DNA of 64,000 nucleotides. It comes from Bifidobacterium bohemicum DSM 22767 (GTDB taxonomy: Bacteria > Actinomycetota > Actinomycetes > Actinomycetales > Bifidobacteriaceae). The position numbers and the translations under genes were made by a program. Under the pieces are notes generated by a model that saw only the letters and a list, made by a program, of their open reading frames with translations, was not told the origin of the DNA and made no database searches. Position 1 is the stretch's first letter. Every line of letters begins with the position of its first letter. Shown here piece after piece: positions 38,544 to 47,300 of this stretch. The stretch spans positions 372,001 to 436,000 of the forward strand of contig NZ_JGYP01000001.1 of assembly GCF_000741525.1 (NCBI RefSeq), given 5' to 3'.

Positions 38544-39851
38544 ATGACAGTTTCAAATGGCACAATACATACTGTTACTCTGAGAATCCACCGTTTCAGC
38601 CCCTTGGCCGACGGCGATCAAAACCACGGTTCAAGCCCGTTCGGTTCACGTTCAGGGCGCCGTTCAAATCCATTTGGCCGCATCGAGGATGCCTCGTCAG
38701 ACACGCGCACCCGCACACGTGCTTCAAGCCCGTTCGGCCGGAAAGCAAACGACGACTCCACGGAACGCCCACCACACACGGGAAGTCCCTTCGACCGCAC
38801 GACGCGCCACCGCACAGGCAGTCCATTTGGCGATACTTCTGACCAGACAGACGCCACCGCCTCGCTTAAAGCCCGTCATCCGCGCATCCGTGGCAGAAAA
38901 AGAGTCGAAGACTACGTAGTTCGGGCACGCTCTACCGATACGTTGCTTGATTGCCTCTTGACGATCAAGCGCACCATCGATCCAACGCTGTCGTTCAGGT
39001 ATTCGTGCGGTCACGGGGTCTGCGGATCCGACGCGGTAGCCGTCAATGGCATTCCCACGCTGTTGTGCACCGCGACGGTGGGAGAATTCGCCAAACCCAA
39101 TGGAGCCAACGACTCGGCGGCCTTTCGTCACAGTGCGGTTTCGAACGCTCATGCAACGTCCAACCGCGGCATAACCTCAAGGACAGCGGCCGTGGATTCG
39201 CACGTCAACGGAGCAGAGGCATCATCCGGAATACCGTCTTCGGAACAGACCCTCACAACCAACACCTCGTCAGCCCACGTCACGCAGGACGTGCATGGCT
39301 CGGCCACTTCAGGCAATCTCACCAAATCAGTGACGGTACCGCCCGAAACGGACTTGGAAACCGCAGCCACTTCAAGCCTGGGCGTCGTGGAGCTGGCACC
39401 ACTACCCGGATTCCCGGTAGTACGCGACCTGATTGTCGACATCGCCCAGATGATGGACCAGATCAAGGCGCTTTCCCCCTATCTCAGGGCCGATGGAAAG
39501 CTTGCCACCACCACTGACGGGAAAATCGACATGTTCGAATACCTGCAAAGCCCCGAGGAGCTCAAGCGCATCGAACTGTTGAGCAATTGCATCTCGTGCG
39601 GCGTGTGCGAAGGCAGTTGCCCGGTCTACGCGGGCGGGGAGGCATTCGTCGGACCCGCAGCGTTGGTGTCCGCCTCACGGTTCATCAACGATTCCCGCGA
39701 TACCGCCACCGCCGAACGACTCGAGGAAATCGCGTCGCAGGACGGCATCGCGGCCTGCCAGTCCGTGCGCGCCTGCTCACGCCGATGCCCCCGCGGCATA
39801 GATGTAGGCGAGGAAATGTGGCGTCTGACCGAACGCGTCAACGCACGGTGA
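38544..39851 (+). CDS. sdhB: Succinate dehydrogenase/fumarate reductase iron-sulfur subunit with low-complexity inserts
   Basis: The 435-residue protein is far longer than usual (about 240-260). The [2Fe-2S] domain has FRYSCGHGVCGSDAVAVNG with Cys155, Cys160, Asp163 and Cys175, the same Asp as in E. coli SdhB. The C-terminal domain has SNCISCGVCEGSCPVYAGG and CQSVRACSRRCPRGIDVGEE for the [4Fe-4S] and [3Fe-4S] clusters. Two inserts stand out. One, at about residues 25-115 within the first beta hairpin, has five SPFG-like repeats (positions 31, 42, 62, 81, 93). The other, at about 185-280, is S/T/A-rich. GAGG lies eight bases before the ATG. Confidence 0.92.
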   Translation: MTVSNGTIHTVTLRIHRFSPLADGDQNHGSSPFGSRSGRRSNPFGRIEDASSDTRTRTRASSPFGRKANDDSTERPPHTGSPFDRTTRHRTGSPFGDTSDQTDATASLKARHPRIRGRKRVEDYVVRARSTDTLLDCLLTIKRTIDPTLSFRYSCGHGVCGSDAVAVNGIPTLLCTATVGEFAKPNGANDSAAFRHSAVSNAHATSNRGITSRTAAVDSHVNGAEASSGIPSSEQTLTTNTSSAHVTQDVHGSATSGNLTKSVTVPPETDLETAATSSLGVVELAPLPGFPVVRDLIVDIAQMMDQIKALSPYLRADGKLATTTDGKIDMFEYLQSPEELKRIELLSNCISCGVCEGSCPVYAGGEAFVGPAALVSASRFINDSRDTATAERLEEIASQDGIAACQSVRACSRRCPRGIDVGEEMWRLTERVNAR

Positions 39852-39888
39852 TTCCCTCCCGGTGAGGCTCACCACTACAGTGGTTTCC

Positions 39889-40533
39889 ATGGATAAAATG
39901 TCATATACCAACGCGGCCAAAGCATGGGAACTGGCCGAGCAACACGCCCGACACATGGAAAGGCCGAGTCTGTCCGAAGCCCGAAATCAAGCGGAACAGG
40001 CCGGACTACAACAAGGCTCGCAAGCACAGGCTAATCTGCTGCGATTCATTGCATCCGCCATGAACGCCACTTCCGTCATCACGGTCGGCAGTGGTTCGAT
40101 TATGGAGACATTGGAGCTGGTGGAGGCCTTGGGCAACGATAGTCTGCTTACCGCCGTTGATTCCTCGTCGCACGGCATCGGCCAAATCCGCAGGCTTTTC
40201 ACCTCGATTGCCGACCAGGGGCAGGTCAAGACGACTCTGCGGGCCGTCAATGCGTCACCCGAGGCTTTTCTGCCCAGGCTCAATGCGGAAAGCTATGATT
40301 TGATTGCGGTATGCGGTGACGCAACGAATTATCAACCGACGTTCAACCAAGCCGCACGTCTGCTCAGAGGCCACGGCATTGTGGCCTTTACCGACATGTG
40401 CGGAACGGTTTCCAACGATCCGGATAAAGCCTCCATGATGCAGGAATTGCTGAAAGCCGTCGAAGAGGACGACCGTTTCGACAGCGCCCTGACCCCCACC
40501 GGGACCGGTTTGTTGCTGGCGGTGAAGCGGTAA
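39889..40533 (+). CDS. O-methyltransferase family protein (COMT-like, SAM-dependent)
   Basis: About 214 residues. After a helical N-terminus (MDKMSYTNAAKAWELAEQHA), SAMNATSVITVGSGSIMETL aligns with the SAM-binding motif I region, NDSLLTAVDSSSHGIGQIRR with the acidic loop after strand 2, and YDLIAVCGDATNYQ with motif IV of the class I methyltransferase fold. The end TPTGTGLLLAVKR matches the O-methyltransferase family terminus. The glycine motif is weaker than usual. Substrate unknown; it follows sdhB by 37 bases and may be co-transcribed. An in-frame GTG at 39862 is an alternative start. Confidence 0.78.
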   Translation: MDKMSYTNAAKAWELAEQHARHMERPSLSEARNQAEQAGLQQGSQAQANLLRFIASAMNATSVITVGSGSIMETLELVEALGNDSLLTAVDSSSHGIGQIRRLFTSIADQGQVKTTLRAVNASPEAFLPRLNAESYDLIAVCGDATNYQPTFNQAARLLRGHGIVAFTDMCGTVSNDPDKASMMQELLKAVEEDDRFDSALTPTGTGLLLAVKR

Positions 40534-40680
40534 ACACTCAACAACAAGATCAGGCCGGTCCATCGATAACGTGCCAAACCATCGGCATAACGACAATGGA
40601 CTGGCCGCAGTACACAATCCGCTGCGCCTGGCGGTTCGTGCCGGCAAACTCCGGTTCGGCGTTGAACACGGACGCCGGGT

Positions 40681-41490
40681 TCAACGCCCCATGCCGGCCT
40701 TAGCCAGCTGCACCGCATCTTCGGGCGTATCCGCCATAACGATGCGATCGACGTCCTCCGTCTTGATGAGCCCACGCTCGGCCACCGTTGCGCGCAGCCA
40801 ATCCAGCAGGCCTTTCCAATAGGCAGAGTCATAGAGCACAACGGTTTTGGGCGAGGTTTTGTTTGTCTGCACCAAGGTGAGAATCTCAAACATCTCGTCA
40901 AGAGTGCCAAAACCGCCGGGACATACAATAATCGCCGATGAGTATTTGACGAACATCAGTTTGCGTACGAAGAAGTACCGGAAGTTCATGCCCAGATTGA
41001 CCCAGGAGTTAAGCCTCTGTTCATGCGGCAATTCGATACCCAGCCCCACGGAGATCCCGCCTGCCTCGGCGGCGCCGCGGTTGACCGCCTCCATAATGCC
41101 AGGCCCACCACCGGTGATGGCCGCAAGACCTTCGCCTGCGATTAGCGTTCCAATGCGCCGTGCATCGCCGTATTCCTTTTCGTCGCGCCCGACTCGCGCC
41201 GAACCAAACACGCACATCGCCGGACCCAGGCCGGCCAATGCGTCGAACCCTTCGACGAATTCAGACTGAATACGTAATACGCGCCAAGGGTCTGCATGAC
41301 GCCAATCACCCGCGTGACCTCCACCGGAATCGACACTATCGGGATCGGCCCGCAGCAAATTCTCATCCGAGGTATGGCTAGGAATCTGCGAACCACGCAT
41401 CAGCACCGACCCGCGATGATACGTCTGACCCAAAGGCGAATCCGTCTGTTGCTCGTTCTTGTCTTCATGATCCTCATCTACACGCATCAC
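40681..41490 (-). CDS. LOG family protein (TIGR00730-type Rossmann fold)
   Basis: The 269-residue protein has AAITGGGPGIMEAVNRGAAE and the hallmark CPGGFGTLDEMFEILTLVQT (PGGxGTxxE), as in lysine-decarboxylase-like/LOG proteins. Some members hydrolyse nucleoside monophosphates such as cytokinin ribotides; many bacterial ones are unassigned. The first 65 residues are hydrophilic and poorly conserved. The start is GTG 41490 or ATG 41487, with AAGGA six or nine bases upstream. Convergent with the methyltransferase gene. Confidence 0.9.
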   Translation of the reverse strand: MMRVDEDHEDKNEQQTDSPLGQTYHRGSVLMRGSQIPSHTSDENLLRADPDSVDSGGGHAGDWRHADPWRVLRIQSEFVEGFDALAGLGPAMCVFGSARVGRDEKEYGDARRIGTLIAGEGLAAITGGGPGIMEAVNRGAAEAGGISVGLGIELPHEQRLNSWVNLGMNFRYFFVRKLMFVKYSSAIIVCPGGFGTLDEMFEILTLVQTNKTSPKTVVLYDSAYWKGLLDWLRATVAERGLIKTEDVDRIVMADTPEDAVQLAKAGMGR

Positions 41491-41868
41491 TGCAATTCCT
41501 TCAACCCAACGTTCGTTAACGGCACCAGACTAACATGCGCCCTACAACCAGCTTGGACGTCGGCGCGCCACCGACAGAGATGACGTTGCGTCCATGCGTC
41601 CATAAGACGGTCATCACCGTCATGCAGCTCGTATCGCGGGAAGGCCGGTGACACTGATATCGAGCCTACAGACTCACACAAAGTTCGTCGCTGTAACCAA
41701 ACGCATACATCCAGACAAAGCCCGACCGTTCGGACGGTGCTGACCGCAGACCGAACCCGCTACGCCCGGGACAATCTGCGTCCGATCACCGTTGTTCTAC
41801 AACGCTAAGCTCGTCCACCCGAAACCTGCCCAGCAACCTGTCTGCTCCGACTCCGCAAAACCATCGTT
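41491..41868. other. Intergenic region without recognisable gene
   Basis: About 378 bases between the LOG gene start and the end of the metal ABC permease gene. I see no conserved frame, tRNA or clear terminator. Confidence 0.45.
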
Positions 41869-42702
41869 TCACCGCCGCAACGCTTCGTACACCTTGGCTA
41901 CGGCCCAGAACAGCGTGGAAAGCGTGACGATGATAAAACTCGGCGGCATCGGGAACATCACGGAAATGAGCAGCCCGCCGTAAATCGCCACCAGGCACAG
42001 CACACTCGCCACGATCATCGCCGCGAACGGTGAGCTCGTGACAATGTTGGCAGTGGCCGTCGGAGTGATGACCAGTGCGAAAATCAGCAAAGTACCTACG
42101 GCGGGCACTGCGATGGTGATGACCCCGGCCATCATCGCCATGAACAAACCGTTCATCAACATGATCGGCACGCCCTTGGCCTGTGCGACCTGCTCATCCA
42201 GGGAGCTGAACAGCAGCGGACGGTAGATCAATGCCAGTACGGCAAGAAGTATGATGTCGAATATGGCGAATCCCTTGACCTGCGTACCGGTGACGCTGAG
42301 AATCGAGCCGAACAGGATCGCCTGCATCTGTTGCGATGCCGCGCTCGACATGCGCGCGAAGAACAATCCAAGGCCGGTGGCGAAGGCAAGCACCGAACCC
42401 GTCGCGACCTCGCGCTGTGATGCCTTCTTGCCCAACATGCCGATCACAACAGCCCCCAGCAGGGCGAACAGGCCAAAACCGAAGGTCACCGGCAACCCCA
42501 GCAGCACCGCTCCGGTCGCACCTGGCAGGCCGATATCAGCCAAGGCGTGCGCCGTGAACGTCGAATGGCGGGCAATGGTGAAGTAGCCCATCACACCGGC
42601 CGCGATTGCGATGCACAATCCGGCTTCGAAGGCATGGATCATAAAAGGAGCCGTGAGCGTAATGGCCCAGTCCGGGTCGAAAGCAAAGCGTACGCCGTTC
42701 AT
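41869..42702 (-). CDS. Metal ABC transporter permease (ZnuB/MntB family, ABC-3)
   Basis: The 277-residue membrane protein has about eight helices. FTIARHSTFTAHALADIGLP is the conserved ABC-3 segment near residue 45 and GTLLIFALVITPTATANIVT the second signature. It forms the channel for Zn2+ or Mn2+ import with the ATPase and binding lipoprotein upstream. Its ATG overlaps the ATPase stop by four bases (ATGA), so the two are translationally coupled. Last gene of the leftward operon. Confidence 0.92.
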   Translation of the reverse strand: MNGVRFAFDPDWAITLTAPFMIHAFEAGLCIAIAAGVMGYFTIARHSTFTAHALADIGLPGATGAVLLGLPVTFGFGLFALLGAVVIGMLGKKASQREVATGSVLAFATGLGLFFARMSSAASQQMQAILFGSILSVTGTQVKGFAIFDIILLAVLALIYRPLLFSSLDEQVAQAKGVPIMLMNGLFMAMMAGVITIAVPAVGTLLIFALVITPTATANIVTSSPFAAMIVASVLCLVAIYGGLLISVMFPMPPSFIIVTLSTLFWAVAKVYEALRR

Positions 42703-43694
42703 TGCGACACCTCCTGATTGCGGGAATCCCCAGCATTGTCATGGATGTCATATCGACCACTGTGCCGCACATGATCAGTATGCCCCACATGGAAATAGGC
42801 GACTTCGTCCGGGTCGTGGGTGTCCGGCACCACGCCCCTTGGCTCGTCGTGGCTTGGGGTGACAAACATGTCGCCCTGCGGCGTCGTTACAACCTGCACG
42901 GTGGTGCCATAAAGATGCGTGAGCAGCTTCGCGTCAAGCACCTCGTTCATCTTGGCGTAATGCGGGTGTCCGTCCAGTAGATAGACCGCGCCATCGAGAA
43001 TCGGCAGCAGCATGTTCAGATCGTGTGCGACGACCTGCACGGTGACGCCCAAGTCCTGGTTAAGCCGTGCGAGCACATGCACCACCTCCCGCTGCGAGGC
43101 AAGGTCAAGATTGGCCAGCGGCTCGTCAAGCATGATGAGTTTCGGCTCGCTGACCAACGCCTGAGCGATGGCCACCCGCTGACGCTGCCCGCCCGAGAGC
43201 TGCGAAAGCCGACGACCGGCTTGGTCGTCGATACCGACGAATCGCATCACCTGTCGCACCTTGTCGCGCTCGGATGCGCGCACGGGCCGCAGCCCGAAAC
43301 GCGTGCCGGTCAGTCCGAGTGTCACCGACTGCCTAGCGGTCAGATTGGTTTCGATGTCACTGGCGTAATCCTGCGGCACATAGCCAATGCACCCGTTCAT
43401 ATGACCCGGCTTGCAGCCGAAGATCCTAATCGAGCCGCCATGCAACGGCACCAGTCCGAGCTCGGTTTTCATCATGGTCGTCTTACCGGCACCATTCGTG
43501 CCGACGATGGCCGTCACCGTACCCGCTGGAATCGTAAACGTTCCACGACTCCAGATCAGACGGCCATCTCTGCGCACGCTGGCGTCGCGGAACTCGAAGG
43601 CGGGAGGTTCTCCCGGCTTCCCGTCGCCCGTGACAGAGACGTTCGACGCAGCGACCCTGCCGTCAGCTGGGTCAATGTCGTACGTTCCGACCAT
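42699..43694 (-). CDS. Metal ABC transporter ATP-binding protein
   Basis: The 331-residue protein has Walker A in IVGTNGAGKTTMMKTELGLV, signature LSQLSGGQRQRVAIAQALVS, Walker B KLIMLDEPLANLDLAS and the switch His in VVAHDLNMLL. The N-terminal extension is about 40 residues. The C-terminal 60 residues are histidine- and aspartate-rich (YFHVGHTDHVRHSGRYDIHD), which may bind metal. The ATG at 43694 is preceded by GAGGAGG six bases away; a much longer frame upstream overlaps the binding-protein gene and is not used. Confidence 0.93.
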   Translation of the reverse strand: MVGTYDIDPADGRVAASNVSVTGDGKPGEPPAFEFRDASVRRDGRLIWSRGTFTIPAGTVTAIVGTNGAGKTTMMKTELGLVPLHGGSIRIFGCKPGHMNGCIGYVPQDYASDIETNLTARQSVTLGLTGTRFGLRPVRASERDKVRQVMRFVGIDDQAGRRLSQLSGGQRQRVAIAQALVSEPKLIMLDEPLANLDLASQREVVHVLARLNQDLGVTVQVVAHDLNMLLPILDGAVYLLDGHPHYAKMNEVLDAKLLTHLYGTTVQVVTTPQGDMFVTPSHDEPRGVVPDTHDPDEVAYFHVGHTDHVRHSGRYDIHDNAGDSRNQEVSQ

Positions 43695-43827
43695 GTCCGA
43701 CCTCCTCGCTTTCCAAATTGACCGTTGTTCCCCGGCTCCTAAAACCCGTAAACCGGCTGACCGTCCCCCGAATTCACGACCTGTCCGCATAGGCCAGACC
43801 AAACCCTGGCACCTTGAATTCAAGTAT

Positions 43828-44772
43828 CTATGTATTGTGGGCCTTCGATTCCTTGCCCGCCCCCGTCGCCATCGCCCGCTCGACGTGATCGGCCAGCATG
43901 CCAATCCAATCGTTCAGCGTCCGCCGATCCGGGGGGATTTGTTCGGTAACGTTGACCACCGGCACGCCGGACTGCCCCGCCAACTTCACCAGCGCCTTCG
44001 TCGTGGCATCGGCCTCCTGTTCGTTGTTGACGAGCATGGCGACCTTGCCCTCGGCCAGCACGTTACGGAACGCCTTCAAATCGGCCGGGGCCGGCTCCCC
44101 ATCCGAGGCCACGGCACGGGCGAAGCCCACGGGCGTGCCGTCCGTCAAGCCCATGTCCTTGAGCAGATAGTAGACGACTGCCTCAGTTGCAGCATATGAA
44201 ACGCCACCGTGTTCTGAGGAGATCTGCCGGAAGCGTTGTTCAAGGCTTCGCTCGGTTTCCATCCATGCTTCAAGCCGCGCGGAGAAGGTCTTCGCCTTAT
44301 CGGGGCGTTGTTTGACGAAGGCGGACTCCAGCTCCCTGGCGACTTTTTTCCTGGCGTTGGAGGAAAACCACAGGTGCGGGTTATCGCCCTCTTTGGCACC
44401 CGCCGCTTCGGCCGCGCTGATGTCGATGGCGTCCGAACTGGAATGCTCAAGGTTTTTGGTGGCCCACGCATCGTAGCCAATGCCGTTGGTCAGTGTCACG
44501 TCCGCTTTTTCAAGACGTGCGACATCACTGGTTTTCGGTTCAAAATCGTGAGCGTCGACCGCAATGGAATCGACAATCGAGGTCACATGCACATCCGGTC
44601 CGCCGACTTGCCGGGCGAGCGTGCCCCACTGGTTCACCGATGCCACCACTGTGATGGGACCGTCGTGCCTGGATGCCTCGTTCGTCGTTCCGCAAGCCGC
44701 AAGGCCTAAGAAGAGCGACACCGCCGCAACTGTGGCGAGCACACGAATCACCATGCGGTTCATGCGAATCAT
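43828..44772 (-). CDS. Metal-binding lipoprotein of the ABC importer (ZnuA/TroA-like, cluster A-I)
   Basis: The 314-residue protein has a lipoprotein signal with lipobox FLGLAACGTT, so it is anchored outside the membrane by Cys. VDSIAVDAHDFEPKTSDVAR supplies the first metal-binding His, GDNPHLWFSSNARKKVAREL the second, and GVSYAATEAVVYYLLKDMGL and MLVNNEQEADATTKALVKLA complete the lobes. There is no His-rich loop, so zinc or manganese cannot be separated by sequence; the operator upstream favours Zur or Fur control. The ATG at 44772 has AGGGGAAA upstream. First gene of the operon. Confidence 0.92.
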   Translation of the reverse strand: MIRMNRMVIRVLATVAAVSLFLGLAACGTTNEASRHDGPITVVASVNQWGTLARQVGGPDVHVTSIVDSIAVDAHDFEPKTSDVARLEKADVTLTNGIGYDAWATKNLEHSSSDAIDISAAEAAGAKEGDNPHLWFSSNARKKVARELESAFVKQRPDKAKTFSARLEAWMETERSLEQRFRQISSEHGGVSYAATEAVVYYLLKDMGLTDGTPVGFARAVASDGEPAPADLKAFRNVLAEGKVAMLVNNEQEADATTKALVKLAGQSGVPVVNVTEQIPPDRRTLNDWIGMLADHVERAMATGAGKESKAHNT

Positions 44773-44894
44773 CTGCCGTTTCCCCTAAGTTTCGTGGACA
44801 TCATTTCCGTCAGACCATCATCCGCTCTTACCTGCACGCCGCAGATAACGGCAACGATAATTCGCCCGACAAATCAAGATATACACCAGCAACT

Positions 44895-44915
44895 TGACAA
44901 TGATTCTCATTTTCA
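44895..44915. promoter_or_regulatory. Zur/Fur-type box upstream of the metal importer
   Basis: TGACAATGATTCTCATTTTC plus A is a 21-base imperfect palindrome, 8 of 10 pairs matching (TGAnAATGA / TCATTnTCA). This is the layout of Zur or Fur operators. It lies about 125 bases upstream of the binding-protein start. A TATATC on the minus strand about 20 bases further downstream could be the -10 box, so the site would cover the -35 region. Confidence 0.75.
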
Positions 44916-45113
44916 ACTTAAATAGCTCGACATCATATGACCCCCACATACGCGCCACGAAACGTTGCCGTGCCTTTTGCGCAAACCCCCGGCCCCCATC
45001 CTGAAAGGACGCGGTCCATGCAACCGCACTCACCTAGGCACGCACAGGCCACGGCCGGACGCCTCGACATCGAGCCGAAAGCAGTCCGACCGGAACGCAC
45101 GGCATATGGTACG

Positions 45114-45596
45114 TTACATTTGCGGCACTTCCGGCATTTGCGGCACTTCGGGAGACCGCGAGGCCTGGGGCTCGTCCATTGCGTCAAGCCTGTCGGCAAT
45201 ACGTGTCAGCAACTTCACGGTCTGCTCGTCCGGAGCCGGAGTCTTGGGTTTCTCGGCGTCCTCCCCGCCGGCCTTGGACGACGAGTGCAGCAGTTTCGAT
45301 GATACGTCGCGGAATTTGTTGACGGGCACGACGATGCAGAAGTACACCACCGCGGCGATGACCAGGAAGTTCAGCAAGGCGCCTAGGATCGCACCGAACG
45401 AAATAGTGGCGTGGTTGGAGGTGATGGTCAAAGTTTTGCTCAGATCCGGTTTGCCGAACAGCATCGAAATCAGCGGATTGATCAGATTGTCAACTATCGA
45501 GTTGACGACAGCGGTGACGGCGCCGCCTACGACGACGCCAACCGCCAAATCAATCATGTTGCCACGTTCTATGAATTTCCTGAACCCCTGTAACAT
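45114..45596 (-). CDS. mscL: Large-conductance mechanosensitive channel
   Basis: The 160-residue protein opens MLQGFRKFIERGNMIDLAVG, the MscL N-terminal helix and first membrane helix, with VGGAVTAVVNSIVDNLINPL as the pore segment. The second helix is GAILGALLNFLVIAAVVYFC. It releases solutes on hypo-osmotic shock. The C-terminus ends in a duplicated PEVPQM unit, encoded by an 18-base tandem repeat. ATG 45596 has AAAGGGGA upstream; the open frame before it is not conserved. Confidence 0.96.
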   Translation of the reverse strand: MLQGFRKFIERGNMIDLAVGVVVGGAVTAVVNSIVDNLINPLISMLFGKPDLSKTLTITSNHATISFGAILGALLNFLVIAAVVYFCIVVPVNKFRDVSSKLLHSSSKAGGEDAEKPKTPAPDEQTVKLLTRIADRLDAMDEPQASRSPEVPQMPEVPQM

Positions 45597-45833
45597 ATCG
45601 TCCCCTTTGAGCAACGTAGTAAAACCACTCCGTACTTCGTCATTATAGGCACCATTCGCCCCGCATTTCAGGCTACCCCTACAGCGAAGCACGGCACAAG
45701 CGACGAACGTAGGACACCGCGCACATGCCCGATGTCTGGTTCCGACGGATACGTACCCGCCCGATGCGGCATTGCATTGAACGAACCATAACAATGTGAA
45801 GCATGAAAACACATAAAAAGACAGAGAAAAAGT

Positions 45834-45906
45834 GCGCCCGGCAGGATTCGAACCTGTAACCTGCTGATCCGTAGTCAGCTGCTCTAATCCATTGGGCTAC
45901 GGGCGC
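45834..45906 (-). tRNA. tRNA-Arg (anticodon ACG)
   Basis: The minus strand folds into a cloverleaf: acceptor GCGCCCG/CGGGCGC, anticodon stem GCTGA/TCAGC with loop CTACGGA (anticodon ACG, decoding CGN), and T loop TTCGAAT. The discriminator is A and CCA is not encoded. Compared with common bacterial tRNA-Arg(ACG), the D stem has one C-A mismatch (GCCC/GAGC) and the T stem one A-C mismatch (ACAGG/CCTGC). A T-rich run follows as terminator. Confidence 0.93.
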
Positions 45907-46220
45907 AACATCATCAACCACAAGATTGACGACTCGTCTAGTATAGCCCAATTGACGGATTTTTACCACTCATCGGTGAGTCCCAAGAAATTCCAACGAT
46001 TTGACCTCTGATTACTCCTTCCGATATTCTGCGAAACGAGCATCTTCCGACATTACCGCAGACAACCGGAGGGTCGCCCCCCCCATCAGTGAACCCCGAA
46101 CGCAAGAGCATCGATTTTCCATGTTGAGCTGTTTGCCAGCCTTCTTCAGCGCACTCCCGAAACGCTCGGGTTAGGTGGCGGCGTTATCCGTGAAGCGCTT
46201 CTTGACAGAAGCCGTTCGGG
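45907..46220. other. Gene-poor stretch with a C8 tract
   Basis: No recognisable gene. Eight C at 46077-46084. A short minus-strand frame (about 46018-46180) reads like coding sequence (FGSALKKAGKQLNMENR) but has no start or family match. Confidence 0.4.
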
Positions 46221-46460
46221 CTACGTTGCCTCGTCGGAATGCTCGTCGGTCACCTTGAAATCGTCACTCTACGTCGCACCCAAGCCATTGCACCGAAAAT
46301 CCTTCCGTCATCCGCGTTCCTCCCATTGACCACCAGCGTCGCAACGGAGTCGAAGGCCTGGAATTGATCGATAAAACAGACCCGCCAGACGGACAAGGAT
46401 ACGACCGTATCCTTGATGGTTTGCGACCAGATCCCTGACGACGAACGTGAATGACTGCAT
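46221..46460 (-). pseudogene. Decayed HPr (PTS phosphocarrier) gene
   Basis: From ATG 46460 the frame reads MQSFTFVVRDLV and then ILVRLAGLF, like HPr, but the active-site stretch (normally GIHARPA) is garbled to ANHQGYGR. A second frame continues with DQFQAFDSVATLVVNGRNAD and IFGAMAWVRRRVTIS, matching the HPr serine-46 region. A third frame ends FKVTDEHSDEAT before a stop at 46223-46221. At least two frameshifts and loss of His15 make it non-functional. A G9 run (46473-46465, minus strand) occupies the ribosome binding site. It precedes a PTS permease gene, which suits a former PTS role. Confidence 0.6.
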
Positions 46461-46473
46461 GATTCCCCCCCCC

Positions 46474-47189
46474 TTGATCCGGATGCCCGGCGCAAGCTTG
46501 GCAGATGCACGTCGCCGGCCAGGCCTTTCAAACCACTTTGCACGCAGAACAACGATAGACTTCTCAGACGGTCCCAAATATGTTCACCTCACATACAAAT
46601 TGAGGACTCGTACGTGACGGCACATTGCTCACATAACCCCTGCAGGTGCCGGCAACATCTTTCGCGCTGGTTTCCCCTAGGGGGGCGGTGCACCACGGCG
46701 CGAGGGGAGAGGAACTCCCCCGCCCGACGCCTCTAAGCCTTTGAAAACCACAAGGTAACGACTCGACCAAACGCATTCGTTTCCGTTTGTAACGTTCAAG
46801 ACAGAGCGTGACTTTGGACAGAATCAAAGCGGATAGCCCATATGCTGCTGCCGAATTCCCTCGGACAAGCCGCCGATTTCATTGATCGACACCCGAATTC
46901 ACGCCCTGCGCGACGAATACGATTCCAACGAAGAGGACATGACATACCGCGCTTGAGGCGCGGACGCCTTAACGAAGAACAACCAAGGAACGCGATAACG
47001 ACCATTCCACAATGAACTCCCCTACCATGAGGGCACACACCAATCATCTGCGGCCGCTTTCTCATGATCTGCACTGATATCGGGCGCAGTATGCACGCAA
47101 GGTCACTTGGCGCTGATGGTGCCGAGGGCCCACGGTCTCGCATCGACATGCTGTCCATAAAGTAAACCATGCTAACAATTCCTGGGATG
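46474..47189. other. Gene-poor stretch upstream of the PTS gene
   Basis: About 715 bases without a recognisable intact gene. A 31-residue plus-strand run (46861-46956; ISLIDTRIHALRDEYDSNEE then DMTYRA and stop) looks like a protein C-terminus without its gene. Other frames have no conserved motif. Confidence 0.4.
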
Positions 47190-47198
47190 TGCTATACT
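47190..47198 (+). promoter_or_regulatory. Extended -10 promoter of the PTS gene
   Basis: TGCTATACT is an extended -10 (TGN followed by TATACT, 47193-47198). No good -35 is present, which is usual for this class. It gives a leader of about 95 bases with GC-rich inverted segments before the PTS start. Confidence 0.6.
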
Positions 47199-47300
47199 CG
47201 TCCGCTTAGGCGATGTACGAGAGAGAACGTTGCCTGAAATTGGTCTAACAACGCCTGTTACAGGCCGAAAGCTTCCCCCCAAGGAGGTGGAAAACCACTA

